From: Mastigias papua
Lineage: Eukaryota; Cnidaria; Scyphozoa; Rhizostomeae; Mastigiidae
DNA: 64,000 nucleotides
Direction: 5' to 3'
Assembly: GCA_964019165.1 (NCBI GenBank)
Contig: OZ025276.1
Location: 3,099,840 to 3,163,839, forward strand
Part shown: positions 11,606 to 21,868 of the stretch, piece by piece
How positions within the stretch are numbered: the first letter of the stretch is position 1
How the letters are laid out: every line of letters begins with the position of its first letter
The notes under the pieces: model-generated
The model's database searches: none
The model's input: the letters and a program-made list of their open reading frames with translations, nothing else
Told to the model about the DNA's origin: nothing
Translations under genes and position numbers: made by a program

Positions 11606-12179
11606 ATAGATTCAGCATGAGCAGAGATTATTGCCATCTACTTAATGATAATATTTTACACCATTTTTATGTTTTCTAAAGAAACTGATGAACTGCATTC
11701 ATCTCTTGATTTTACATTGCATTTTCTAGGATTGTAAAATTTATAGGATACCAATATGTAGGAACCTATTTCTCCATAACCACAATGTCAAGTGCATTGA
11801 AATTTTTACTCAATATAGGTATTTGGTGGAGGTTTCATTTGATTTACTGACAATTTGTTATACCACTTTTCCCCCAGTTGCTATGGAAACATGGTTTTGG
11901 GGGCTACCCCAGTTTGTGCTGCATTTTCAAAGATTCTGATAATTCAAAGTGTGGTTCATAGGATATTTGATCTTCTGGACAACATTATATTAAGATATTT
12001 ACCTTGGCCTACTACTTTTACGCACTTTCCCAACTTAATTACCCTTTAGAACTGTCGTGTTACCATGGAAATGAGCTGGAAGAAGGAAGTGTCCCCATTT
12101 GTCAACTGGTGGATGCTATGGCTTTATGCTTTCCAACTTTCATGGAGATATCATACATAAGTGCGTTGATATGATCTGT
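11606..12179. other. 3' non-coding region of MULE A
   Basis: No gene is seen. It contains GTTGCTATGGAAAC (11877-11890) flanked by CCCCC and GGGGG runs, and GTTACCATGGAAAT (12059-12072). Both resemble the block after the MULE relic at 5.28 kb. The junction with the Gypsy relic is at about 12.18 kb. Confidence 0.45.
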
Positions 12180-12792
12180 TCAATGTGCTGATAGCTTTTT
12201 CACTTTGTGTACTGCCACCTTAATCGAGGAAATACAGTATGTTATGTTCGTACAATCTGGCATGCGATATGAAGGCTGTCTTTTCAATAGACTTGGTATC
12301 CATGGCAACCTGATGATAGCCAGATTGCAGATCCAAAGTAGTAAAGTACTATGCGCCAGAAAGGGCATCTAGTGCGTTGTCAATCCTAGGCAGGGGGTAA
12401 CTGTCCTTACGGATAACTACATTAAGTTGTCAGTAATCAACACAAAATCGAATAGTTCCATCTTTCTTTTTATCAAGAACCACAGGGGAACTCCAAGGAC
12501 TACTAGACACTTTAATAACATCTTGTTTGAGCATCGTGTTGATTTCCTTTTCAATTTCAACTGTCTGTGATAACGACACACAATACAGTTGTTGCTTAAT
12601 AGGTCATGCATCACCTGTGTCAAGTGTATGCTTAACAATAGAGGTTCGACCTAACTCAGTACTTGAGGAAGTGAAAACATCAGCATAGTTTTCGAGGAGC
12701 GAGTTTAAGCTGGCATTTTCCTCCATTGTCACATTAGGGCTTGGTAGACAAGTAAACTTACTATTAACTGCATCATGAGTGACAGTGTTCAT
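12180..12792 (-). pseudogene. Gypsy-A reverse transcriptase, N-terminal part
   Basis: Minus-strand pieces in three frames give the Gypsy RT start: an acidic lead with YADVFTSSSTELGRT (about 12680), HTLDTGDA (about 12615), SSPWSSPVVLDKKKDG near 12490, a VDY/QLN motif interrupted by a stop near 12425, and the RKDSYPLPRIDNALDALSG block near 12400. TLDLQSGYHQVAMD with the first catalytic Asp lies near 12320. The sequence ends before the YxDD box. Frameshifts lie near 12600 and 12420. Confidence 0.82.
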
Positions 12793-13409
12793 TGTAAAGA
12801 CGGATGGATCACTTTGACAATCGTTAACAAAGCCTGCATCAGAAAGGTACCAATAGTTGTGCCTTTATGGATTAACACAGGTTCATCAGTTGGATTGATC
12901 AAACGAAAGTTCATGTGATAATCATTATCTGGCAACGATAGAGTTGATGCAGCAATTAACGTATACTTATTAAGTAATGTCTTATTTGCATCGATTAACC
13001 CAACAACACGATCCATAGGTTTCGCAAGGCAAACCGGGAATATAACCTCACAGTGTCCTTTACGTACATACGTGTTTGAGGTCAAAACATCAGAGATGGT
13101 ATCCTTAACGTCAGTACTCGCAAAGTCAACAATATGTTTGTTGGCAAATGCGACAGTTTGTCCATTTATATCGATAACTGCATGATTATCATAAAGGAAA
13201 TCCTTTCTAACAACAGCATTATATGCAAGTTTTGGGACAACAGAAGCATTGCAAATATAAGTGTTTGTTCCCAATTTACCTTTGGATGACACCTGACCTG
13301 AAACCGGAGATGTGTTTCCATTGGCAGTTTTAATGTGTGTATTGGTTCCACCTTTCTTTAAACAACAAGTGGCCGTAAAAATTATGATAAAATCTTTCGC
13401 TGACCACAC
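12789..13409 (-). pseudogene. Gypsy-A protease-RT linker
   Basis: An open stretch of 206 codons lies between protease and RT. It has no catalytic motif, but ends in a dUTPase-like or spacer-like segment (FRLINPTDEPVLIHKGTTIG) often found between protease and RT in invertebrate Gypsy elements. Its 5' portion overlaps the protease frame by a frameshift near 13380. Confidence 0.65.
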
Positions 13410-13683
13410 TAATTGCTGCCCCTGTATCCACTAAACTTCGCACATTTTGACTCAATATAGTTCCGAATATGGATACACTTGAATAAGGTCTTTCTGATGA
13501 AGCTTCTGAATCAATGCAGGGAACGTTGAATTTGGTGGGGACGCTTGTTTCTACTTCCTGAGGGCAGTTTTCTAAGGAGATCTTTGCTTGAAAGTCATCT
13601 CTGCACTCTTTAAACCATTGATTTATATTGCCTTTGGGTTCCTTTTTAGCACTACTTCTCCCTGGGACCTTCAGTTTTCCCAC
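13330..13683 (-). pseudogene. Gypsy-A aspartic protease
   Basis: The minus-strand frame contains the retropepsin active-site motif LVDTGAAISVVSE at about 13440-13405, preceded by a basic linker (GKLKVPGRSSAKKEP). The family function is cleavage of the gag-pol precursor inside particles. The frame is broken shortly after the flap region. Confidence 0.8.
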
Positions 13684-13832
13684 TGTGTAGGTCCTTCCCC
13701 GTTTAAATGTTGCTGCTGTGGGTAATAGAACTCACAACCTTGATTGCATTGAAATGAGGACTGAAAGTTACCCCCTACAGTTGACCGGAAACGAGTTTGC
13801 ATATTTGATGCGAAACGATATGGAACTTACGA

Positions 13833-14820
13833 TCATGGTTGAAATCGAGGCTGATGTTGATTGTTTTGGCTATGGCATTCAATGCAATATCTCACGACAT
13901 GCCCAATGCGCTGACAAAAATTACATACAGGTTGCCCGTCTGTTGTCTGTAAAGTACGCCCTCGTGGGTCTCCTGAGCTCCAAACAGTTTGGTGTGCTTT
14001 CCCTTGACGCTGAGGGACCTGATTTCTTTTTACGTCTTGAAGCGCAGCAATAAGCTCTGTTTTGACTTTTTGCACTTCACTTAGTTCCTGGCTAAGTGGT
14101 GGTGCTTGGGGGATTAGGCCAGGAGAAATTGCATGAACAAACTGCTGGGTAGAGTGCTGTCTTTCAGAAGTCAAAAACACCAAAAGGTTTACTTGCCCCT
14201 CTACCTGTTTAATGCGTTGATCTTGTACTGTAGGGCCTGTTATGGGCAGGGTGTTAACTCTAGAGCTCTTCGATACGGCATCCCTTAGACGGGCAAAGTT
14301 CTCAGCTTCCGAGAAAGATTTCGGCTGATTTAAAATCACGTGGGATTTAAGGTCCGAATTTAACTCATTAATAAAAATGTTCATGAGCTCATTTTCACTT
14401 ATGCTTAATCGCTGGCAACGTTTGATTATATCTTCCATATAGCAAGCTAGGGGTTCAGCATGGCCTTGCTTCCTGGCATACAATTCTTGCCGCAAAATAA
14501 AGTCAATGTTAGTTGCCCCAAATCGTGTTTTTAATGCATCGACCAAACTGGGAACGTTGTTTGTCATTTTCTCAGGAAGGGTCTGAAACCAGGACAATGC
14601 GGGACCGTCAAATAGTAAAACCTAGTTTTTTTGCATGCCCCCACTTGTACAACTACGCAAAGCACTCACATTTGGCTGTCCATTCATTTATGTCTTCATG
14701 AAGAGCGCCTGAGAATGGCCTAAGCTTAAACATGCTTATTTGAGAATTGCCCTCAATAGCAGCTTGAACAGCAGTTAATTGGGTTTGGAGGTTGTTCACT
14801 GTCATTTCTACCTCAGCCAT
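13833..14820 (-). pseudogene. Gypsy-A gag with CCHC zinc knuckle
   Basis: The likely start is ATG at 14820 (MAEVEMTVNNLQTQL...), a short coiled-coil-like N-terminus. A capsid-like region follows (FSGALHEDINEW, then WFQTLPEKM). The zinc knuckle CNFCQRIGHVVRYC (CX2CX4HX4C) lies at about 13910-13870. A TAG and a frameshift near 14630-14610 split the gene, so the downstream open frame begins at 14597. Gag would package the element's RNA. Confidence 0.85.
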
Positions 14821-15061
14821 GGTTACGATAATTCAATAAAAGTCAATATACAATAATATGCAAAGTGCACAGCAACGGAGTTCTTTAAACATCAAAAGTG
14901 CAAACAAGTCAAGTGACATATGACTACAACAGTCACTATTGTTTTCTTCAGACTGTGGCTACTACCGGTGTAAGGCTACACTGGTATACAACAAACTTTA
15001 CAGAAAAGAAAACAGTTTATTCCAACAAATAAGTACCGAATAGATGAGTATTCCAGGTGAC

Positions 15062-15082
15062 TCCCAGGTCACGGCACCAATA
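15062..15082 (-). promoter_or_regulatory. Primer-binding site of Gypsy-A
   Basis: On the minus strand TTGGTGCCGTGACCTGGGAG directly follows the LTR end. Close variants (TTTGGTGCCGTGACCAGG, TTTGGTGCTGTGACCCGG) sit at the same position in the BEL copies at 58874 and 26690. It would pair with the 3' end of a host tRNA to prime minus-strand DNA. Confidence 0.7.
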
Positions 15083-15490
15083 TGTTAAATCACACCTGCT
15101 ATGTGACCTAACTAATGAGTTCTTTCTATAATTTCACGTCACGGACAATATAGGAAGATAGAAATAAACTTATGACCTAAAATCTTTGCGGCTATCTTGG
15201 CACTGTAACACCAGTATAAGCAGACGCAGGTGAAACCAAATGAGTACTTCTAATGACAACTTCAGAATACCTTCAGCTTAGAGTTCAGCAATCTACTTCT
15301 TCTACTTAAACTAAACTTTATGATTAACCTAGTCATACTGTGAGTGTGGCTCTAAACGTCTCTTCTTCTCAGCAATGTGAATAATGTATCAGCATAAAAC
15401 TTCTCTCTCTACTTTCTACTTTTACATAGCTTTAATATATAGTGTCTTCTAATGCGTTCTATTATTAAAAATTGTACATAAGGGTAAACA
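15083..15490 (-). repeat. 5' LTR of Gypsy-A (outer edge approximate)
   Basis: The inner edge is set by the primer-binding site: in + orientation the LTR begins TGTTAAATCACACC. The outer edge is not fixed, because no second LTR is present; ...TTGTACA (15478) and ...GGTAAACA (15490) are both possible TG/CA ends. Confidence 0.55.
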
Positions 15491-15616
15491 GTTATAATGT
15501 CTCGTGAGTTCTTCTCCGTCATATCCGGTTCACAAATATCGATACGTAATGCCGGTCCATAAATATAGATGTGTAATGCATAACATCAGTTCCAAATCAG
15601 GATTACGAGCATGTGC

Positions 15617-15813
<197 letters not shown>

Positions 15814-15909
15814 TACGGTGTAGCATTGAATTCCGTGATACAGTGCTCAATACCTCGATGGTAGAGCTTTACAAAGTAATAGAAGAAAACGGCAAATAAA
15901 ACTACCATT

Positions 15910-15958
15910 TCATCCCTACAAGCCTGTTTCGTGGTTGCCCACTCATCAGGGGATAATA
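15910..15958 (-). ncRNA. Hammerhead ribozyme, Penelope copy A
   Basis: The minus strand reads ATCCC-CTGATGA-GTGG-GCAA-CCAC-GAAA-CA-GGCT-TGTA-GGGAT. This gives stem I (ATCCC/GGGAT, extendable to 7 pairs), stem II GTGG/CCAC with a GCAA tetraloop, conserved CUGAUGA and GAAA core boxes, and a minimal 3-bp stem III (ACA/UGU). The predicted cleavage is after the GUA at 15917. Short stem III type I hammerheads are known in the terminal repeats of Penelope-like elements. It would self-cleave the element transcript. Confidence 0.88.
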
Positions 15959-16042
15959 TAAGAATAAATGTTACCATCGTGTAATTGCAAAGAAATTCAA
16001 TTAAGTACAGTTAGTTCTACTACGTTAGTCGAATGTCAACGG

Positions 16043-17830
16043 TCACATATTGCAGATCAGAGATTTGTTTCTATGGTGACACGATGATACTAGTTCATTC
16101 CGTTTGTTCAGGGTAGAAAGATCCGGTCGGCAGATTATGAAGAACTTTTCTTTGAGACATAGGTTGCATCGTTTGGTAGAACTGTTGTAGGGTTGGTGTG
16201 ATGAGAGGATGCGCCAGGAGATGGATTATGCGATACTGTTGTCCTTGAGAGTCCAGATGTACTTGCTTAGTTCTGTGGAGTTCCTATACTTGTTGTGTCG
16301 AAATGTTGCGTTATGGTTTCTGTATCTTACTTTGAAGTCGTTCTCTGTTAGTCCGATGTATGTTTCCGTTTTGTTGTTGTCTTTTCGTGTTACCGAGGCT
16401 TGGTATATTGCTGACGTGTGAAGACAGTGTCCGTCGAGAGGACAGGTATTCATTTGTCGGCAGTTGCAGTTTTTGGTCACTTTAAGTGTGGTGTTGGTGG
16501 GGTCAGTGCATTGCGAGGATTTCAGTATACGTTTGTTGTGGTTGTCAATGATCTGCTTGGTGTTATTCATGCAACTGTAGGTAATTTTGATAGTATTTCG
16601 GTTGAAGATTTGTCGAAGTGTGTGATCTTTAGGGAAGTGTTTATCTACTAGGTTAAGAAATGTGTGTCCTATATTCGTGCTGACGTGTTTGCTGAAGGGC
16701 GGGTTGTACCAGAGACTATTGTCACGATGTCGTTTTCTTTGTTTGTTGGGTGTGCTGGGCACATATGTTAGGGTGTAGTTGTATCCACTTTCGTCTAAGG
16801 CTTTCTGGTATGGTGGGGTTGCTTGATCGAAAGATGCTTTGTCTGAAGATAACAAGGATAGACGTCTGTTGATCCCTGCAGGTATATTTCTTATCGTATT
16901 AGGAGGATGATTGCTGTCGTGGTGGACATACTTTGGCGTAGTATTTGGCTTTGTATAAGGTCGATAGGTGCATTGGTTAAGATTAGAGGCAATGTCCAGG
17001 AAATCAATTATCTTTTTGTTAGCCTGTATGGTAATACGAAGTCCATTATTGTTGAAGATGCGACATATGTCCTTCTTGATATTTTCTATAGCCCTGGGTG
17101 TGGAGTTAACAACAGCCAATCAGTCGTCCCTGTAAAGCCCACTGTTTATGTTTAGTTGCTGTAGTTGGGAGAGAAGAAAACTTCCTACAAGTTCGCATGT
17201 TTCAGCTCCATCGAAACTACCCATTGTGATGTCAAATGTTGTTGGTCCTTTCTTTTGCCAGTGCTGGTTCTTGTGTGTTAGTATTGAGCTCTTAGCGTGA
17301 ATGATAATGCTTCTTTCCTCAGCTGTAATGGTAACATAACGGGAAGCAAAGCCAAGTGCCCTATTGAGGAGGTCTTGGCTGATGGAAGGGTAGAACTCTT
17401 CTATATCAAAACAGATGAAGTGTGAATGCTGTTTACTCTTAATGTTGTTAAACCAGTTGATTACAGATTTGGTACTTTTCCACTGATTAAAACTGCATTT
17501 CTGTACGATTGTAGTATTAATGTGGTCAAGAATCTTTTTGCTTACTTTCCCTATATCAGATTTCATTGGGTTGATTAGTCTGCAAGACGGTGTATTCTTA
17601 AAGTTGGCCTTGTGGTCTTTCAGTGTTATAAAGGCGTCTTTTTTGGCCATTTTGTCTACTCTGTCAGCGATATAAAGTTCTTCTGCAATGCCTTTGTTTC
17701 TTTCGTGAATGGCGCGAGTTGTTTCAGGTTTGGCTTTCTTGTAGGATTTCGTGATGTTCTTTTCTAGTAGATCATTGTAAGCTGACAGGTCAAGTTTGTA
17801 GAAATTCGTTGTTTTATCAGTTGTTTTAAT
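16043..17830 (-). pseudogene. Penelope RT with GIY-YIG endonuclease, copy A
   Basis: Landmarks on the minus strand are FITLKDHKANF and SCRLINPMKSD (about 17600-17560), FDIEEFYPSIS (about 17400) and RDD followed by LAVVNS (about 17120), the RT active site. A linker has CNCRQMNTCPLDGHC. The GIY-YIG domain has TYIGLTENDFKVRYRNH (about 16350), and the end is KEKFFIICRPDLSTL...KRNELVSSCRH. RT makes cDNA and the endonuclease nicks the target. Two point changes break it: a TGA right after RDD (17120; usually Gly) and a TAA after NSIA (16226; copy B has Tyr). The gene would otherwise end at 16043. Catalytic residues remain. Confidence 0.9.
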
Positions 17831-17866
17831 TTTTTTTCGTTGTTTTATTTGTTGTTTTTGCCAAAT

Positions 17867-18676
17867 ACTACGCTAAAGTACGTCCACCACGACAGCAATC
17901 ATCCTCCTAATATGATAAGAAATATACCTGCAGGGATCAACAGACGTCTATCCTTGTTATCTTCAGACAAAGCATCTTTCGATCAAGCAACCCCACCATA
18001 CCAGAAAGCCTTAGACGAAAGTGGATACAACTACACCCTAACATATGTGCCCAGCACACCCAACAAACATAGAAAACGACATCGTGACAATAGTCTCTGG
18101 TACAACCCGCCCTTCAGCAAACATGTCAGCACGATTACCTACAGTTGCATGAATAACACCAAGCAGATCATTGACAACCACAACAAACGTATACTGAAAT
18201 CCTCGCAATGCACTGACCCCACCAACACCACACTTAAAGTGACCAAAAACTGCAACTGCCGACAAATGAATACCTGCCCTCTCGACGGACACTGTCTTCA
18301 CACTTCAGCAATATACCAAGCCTCGGTAATACGAACAGACAACAACAAAACGGAAGCATACATCGGACTAACAGAGAACGACTTCAAAGTAAGATACAGA
18401 AACCATAACGCAACATTTCGACACAACAAGTACAGGAACTCCACAGAACTAAGCAAGTACGTCTGGACTCTCAAGGACAACAGTATCGCATATTCCATCT
18501 CCTGGCACATCCTCTCATCACATCAACCCTACAACAGGTCTACCAAACGATGCAACCTATGTCTCAAAGAAAAGTTCTTCATAATCTGCCGACCGGATCT
18601 TTCTACCCTGAAAAAACGGAATGAACTAGTATCATCGTGTCGCCATAGAACCAAATCTCTGATCTGCACTACTTGA
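17867..18676 (+). pseudogene. Penelope RT C-terminus and GIY-YIG endonuclease, copy B
   Basis: The frame is open to the TGA at 18674. It holds the linker Cys cluster (CNCRQMNTCPLDGHC), the GIY-YIG motif YIGLTENDFKVRYRNH near 18360, KEKFFIICRPD near 18570 and the final KRNELVSSCRH. Relative to copy A, a 30-codon in-frame deletion removes the segment after KHVST. The endonuclease part is intact, including the Tyr that is a stop codon in copy A. Confidence 0.87.
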
Positions 18677-18760
18677 CCGTTGACATTCGACTAACGTATT
18701 AGACCTACCTTTAATTAATCGAAGTTCTTTGCATTTAAACGATGGTAACATTTATTCTTA

Positions 18761-18809
18761 TATTATCCCCTGATGAGTGGGCAACCACGAAACAGGCTTG
18801 TAGGGATGA
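18761..18809 (+). ncRNA. Hammerhead ribozyme, Penelope copy B
   Basis: It is base-for-base the same as the copy A motif. The core CTGATGA is at 18770-18776, stem II GTGG (18777-18780)/CCAC (18785-18788) has a GCAA loop, GAAA is at 18789-18792, and the cleavage position is after A18802. Stem I pairs 18763-18769 with 18803-18809 (one G-U pair). All conserved core bases are present. Confidence 0.88.
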
Positions 18810-18841
18810 AATGGTAGTTTTATTTGCCGTTGTCTTCTATT

Positions 18842-18845
<4 letters not shown>

Positions 18846-18877
<32 letters not shown>
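18846..18877. repeat. (TA)n microsatellite
   Basis: Pure TA run of about 32 bp immediately following Penelope copy B. Confidence 0.95.
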
Positions 18878-18880
<3 letters not shown>

Positions 18881-19068
18881 GCCTGTCAGTGAGACGTAAG
18901 CAAGCGCCCAACTCAGGTCACATGCTCGATTTATCGCTCACGCCAGCTGTATGAAAATATGCATCCAAGTACCAAGGAAAGCTCTGGCACTTGACTGCTT
19001 AGCGTGCACAAACGATCCTGTATGCACGATTGGCAGTGTGCATCTAAGTTACTCATTGAAAGGCCTGT
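18878..19068. mobile_element. Short MITE with CAGGCCT termini
   Basis: A 191-bp segment has inverted ends CAGGCCTGTCAGTGAG and CTCATTGAAAGGCCTG (14 of 16 pairs). The 8 bases on each side are TATATATA and TATATACA, compatible with an 8-bp hAT-like target duplication in a TA tract. It has no coding capacity. Confidence 0.6.
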
Positions 19069-19614
<546 letters not shown>

Positions 19615-20477
19615 TGTAGCTGCTAAGTTCGGTTACAGGATTTGCAGAACTAATTCCCAAGTCCCACTAACCACAGAAAACACAGCACTCAAACAACTTC
19701 TGAGTTTATGTGACTGAGTTATGGTGTGCATGACATGAAAGACATGAATATAAAATGTCTGTAATAGTAAAATGACATGAAACCATGATATACACTACAA
19801 ATTAATTGTAAAGTAACTCACAATCTGTATGCCTTCATAGCCACAAGTATATCTTAACAATGTCTTCAACAACAGAGAATGGAATTTGCAGCTCTCAGAA
19901 ATAGATACTTGATTAAACCCACTTTGATAGACTAAAACATTGTCACGAAAGTAACAAACTCTCAGTTTCTCAGCAATGGCCTATTTAACTCAAAGGCTCA
20001 CAGCGCCATACTTGTCTCTCCAAATGTAAAATTCGATTCACCAAAACAACACACAAAGACAGGCAACTACAGTAATGTCTACAGCCCCTGGAGGATACTT
20101 GTCCTTTGTTAGCTGTCTTGAACACTAGAATGTAGAAAATTAGCCCCCCCCCCAATCTCTTCTGTTCTGGTTCCAGATTTGATTTCAGTAAATACTCAGT
20201 GAAAACGACATTTCAGTAAGTATGATCCAGTAATTTGACTCTTCATTTTACAGTTCTAATGAAAAACTAGAACCTGTACTATAATGAATCATCATAAGTT
20301 CAGCTCAGCGGAAATCAATACAAAATGTTAACCAATACAATTATGTGTACAAATGTGTAAGTCCAATGAAAATTAAGCTGTATGCTGCAAAGTCCCTCAA
20401 CATCTGTAAATCCTTTGAGATAGATTGATAAATATGCTTTACAGTTCTAAGGATAAACTAAAAATCATGGTATAATG
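19615..20477. other. Non-coding spacer with a short dispersed repeat
   Basis: No gene is recognised. A roughly 54-bp unit starting TTTACAGTTCTAA occurs at 20249 and again at 20440, about 190 bp apart. A C10 run is at about 20143. Confidence 0.4.
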
Positions 20478-20690
<213 letters not shown>

Positions 20691-20778
20691 AGCTACTGAG
20701 TTCATATGTAGAGCTGCTTGAAAAAGGCGAAAGCCGAAAGTAACCTAAAGGTGCTAAAAACCAGGAGAGTTAAAACAA

Positions 20779-20851
20779 GCCACTGTGGTCTAGTGGTTAA
20801 GACGCTTGCCCGGAAAGCAAGAGATCCGTGGTTCAATTCCCGGTGGTGGCA
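20779..20851 (+). repeat. tRNA-like sequence, probable SINE head or tRNA pseudogene
   Basis: A 73-base stretch has a tRNA-like order: acceptor GCCACTG/TGGTGGC, A-box-like GGTCTAGTGGTTAAGAC, anticodon stem CTTGC/GCAAG with a 7-base loop CCGGAAA (nominal anticodon GGA, but C at the usual U33), and B-box-like GTGGTTCAATTCC. The T-stem pairs poorly, and a Ser tRNA would need a long variable arm, so it is not a functional tRNA-Ser. Inverted flanks (AGGAGAGTTAAAAC / GTTTTAATTTTCTCCT) enclose it. Confidence 0.55.
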
Positions 20852-20940
20852 AGTTTTAATTTTCTCCTGATTTTTCTGAGAATAATAATGTTTCTGTCTG
20901 CACTGAAAAAGGAGAAATCCTGGTTACTCGCAAGCTACTG

Positions 20941-20945
<5 letters not shown>

Positions 20946-21031
<86 letters not shown>
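20946..21031. repeat. (TA)n microsatellite
   Basis: Nearly pure TA run of about 86 bp. Confidence 0.95.
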
Positions 21032-21033
<2 letters not shown>

Positions 21034-21107
21034 TATTAATTCGGCTAAGGCTGACATAGGTAAATACTAAGTCATGAGTGGGCTACCACAATTGGACAAT
21101 TTATTTT

Positions 21108-21182
21108 GGCCCCAGTGCGGATTCGAACTCACGATGTTTAGATCAGAAGACTCCTGTGCTAATCAATTGCGCCATCCAGGCA
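21108..21182 (-). repeat. tRNA-like sequence, probable SINE head
   Basis: The minus strand has an A box TGGCGCAATTGATTAGCAC and B box GAGTTCGAATCC at tRNA spacing, with TCT in the anticodon position (Arg-like). The anticodon and T stems do not pair well, so a tRNA-derived SINE or decayed tRNA is more likely than an active gene. Confidence 0.5.
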
Positions 21183-21324
21183 CTTGATGTTTTGCAACTG
21201 CCTAGATACCTTTGAGGATCATTGACACTCATTATTGCTCATTATTATTCATTATTGCTAGGTTACCCCTTCGCAGAGGTATCCGATCGCACAGCACATT
21301 TTATTGGGCACGGGGGTCGGTAAC

Positions 21325-21459
21325 TCTGACAAATGAGACTCGATTTGAGTTGGACGGTTGGTAAAATTCAACACTTTGGACCCTAGGAAATCTGATGACA
21401 GATGAGACTCGATTTGAGTTGAAAGGATGGTAAAATCCAACACTCTGGACCCTAGAAAA
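21325..21459. repeat. Two-copy tandem repeat, about 66 bp
   Basis: Units 21325-21390 and 21391-21459 share TGAGACTCGATTTGAGTT, GGTAAAAT(T/C)CAACACT and TGGACCCTAG. No coding meaning is seen. The surrounding 21.19-21.85 kb holds no recognisable gene. Confidence 0.75.
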
Positions 21460-21868
21460 TCCAGAAAATCTGACATTCTCATCTGAGAATGTTGAGAATG
21501 TCTCGATCCGCCCCTGAATAGGTCAAATAAAGACATTAAGAATTCTTCAACCAACTATACCCATAACGCAAGTGGACTTTCTTGACTGCATAATGATGGT
21601 TGTGTGTGCAAGTGTGAATTTGAACAAAAGCATAGTACCACAATCAGAGAAAAAGATTTACAAGTGTTGAAATTGAACAATAGTCACCAACTGTTTACAT
21701 CTTCAGTGTCTCCTGCATTGCAAAATAATTGAAGATATGACAATCAAGTTTAATGGACACTTCATATCAGTAAGACCATTTCACAATTTAAGTGATAAAT
21801 ATAACACCATAAATACACCAAAAGCTGGATAACTGTTTTCATTTCCTTTGCTGGCATTCTCTACATTT

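Larger units (their letters stand above)
12180..15490 (-). mobile_element. Gypsy (Metaviridae-type) LTR retrotransposon A, 3'-truncated
   Basis: On the minus strand the order is LTR, primer-binding site, gag with zinc knuckle, protease, linker and the start of RT, ending inside RT at about 12.18 kb where MULE sequence begins. The order protease-RT and the DTGA protease motif fit Gypsy. RNase H, integrase and 3' LTR are absent, so the copy is truncated. Several frameshifts and stops are present throughout. Confidence 0.88.
15830..17835 (-). mobile_element. Penelope-like element, copy A
   Basis: The minus strand carries a Penelope reverse transcriptase fused to a GIY-YIG endonuclease, followed by a hammerhead ribozyme motif about 90 bp after the stop. 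Copy B at 17867-18845 is a shorter, inverted duplicate, about 95% identical by eye. The 5' end meets copy B in a head-to-head junction at about 17835-17867. Confidence 0.9.
17867..18845 (+). mobile_element. Penelope-like element, copy B (5'-truncated, inverted to copy A)
   Basis: This is the same family on the + strand. It begins at CCAAATACTACGCT..., midway in the RT C-terminal region, and runs through GIY-YIG and the 3' hammerhead to the (TA)n tract at 18846. A low-complexity T/G-rich stretch (17822-17866) separates it from copy A. Copy B lacks the RT catalytic core. Confidence 0.9.

Noticed and set aside
13690..13830. Possible tRNA-like relic between Gypsy gag and protease
   Set aside because: A GAGTTCTATTACC element resembles a B box, but there is no convincing A box or stem pairing.
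13718..14053. 111-codon + strand ORF
   Set aside because: It is the antisense of the Gypsy-A gag zinc-knuckle region and of the stretch after it, which carry the recognisable minus-strand motifs.
16209..16421. Plus-strand ORFs at 16.2-17.2 kb with a hydrophobic, receptor-like look
   Set aside because: They are antisense to the Penelope GIY-YIG/RT gene. The mirrored minus-strand frames at 18.04-18.5 kb are antisense to copy B.
20779..20851. Functional tRNA-Ser(GGA)
   Set aside because: No long variable arm, C at position 33 and a mismatched T-stem.
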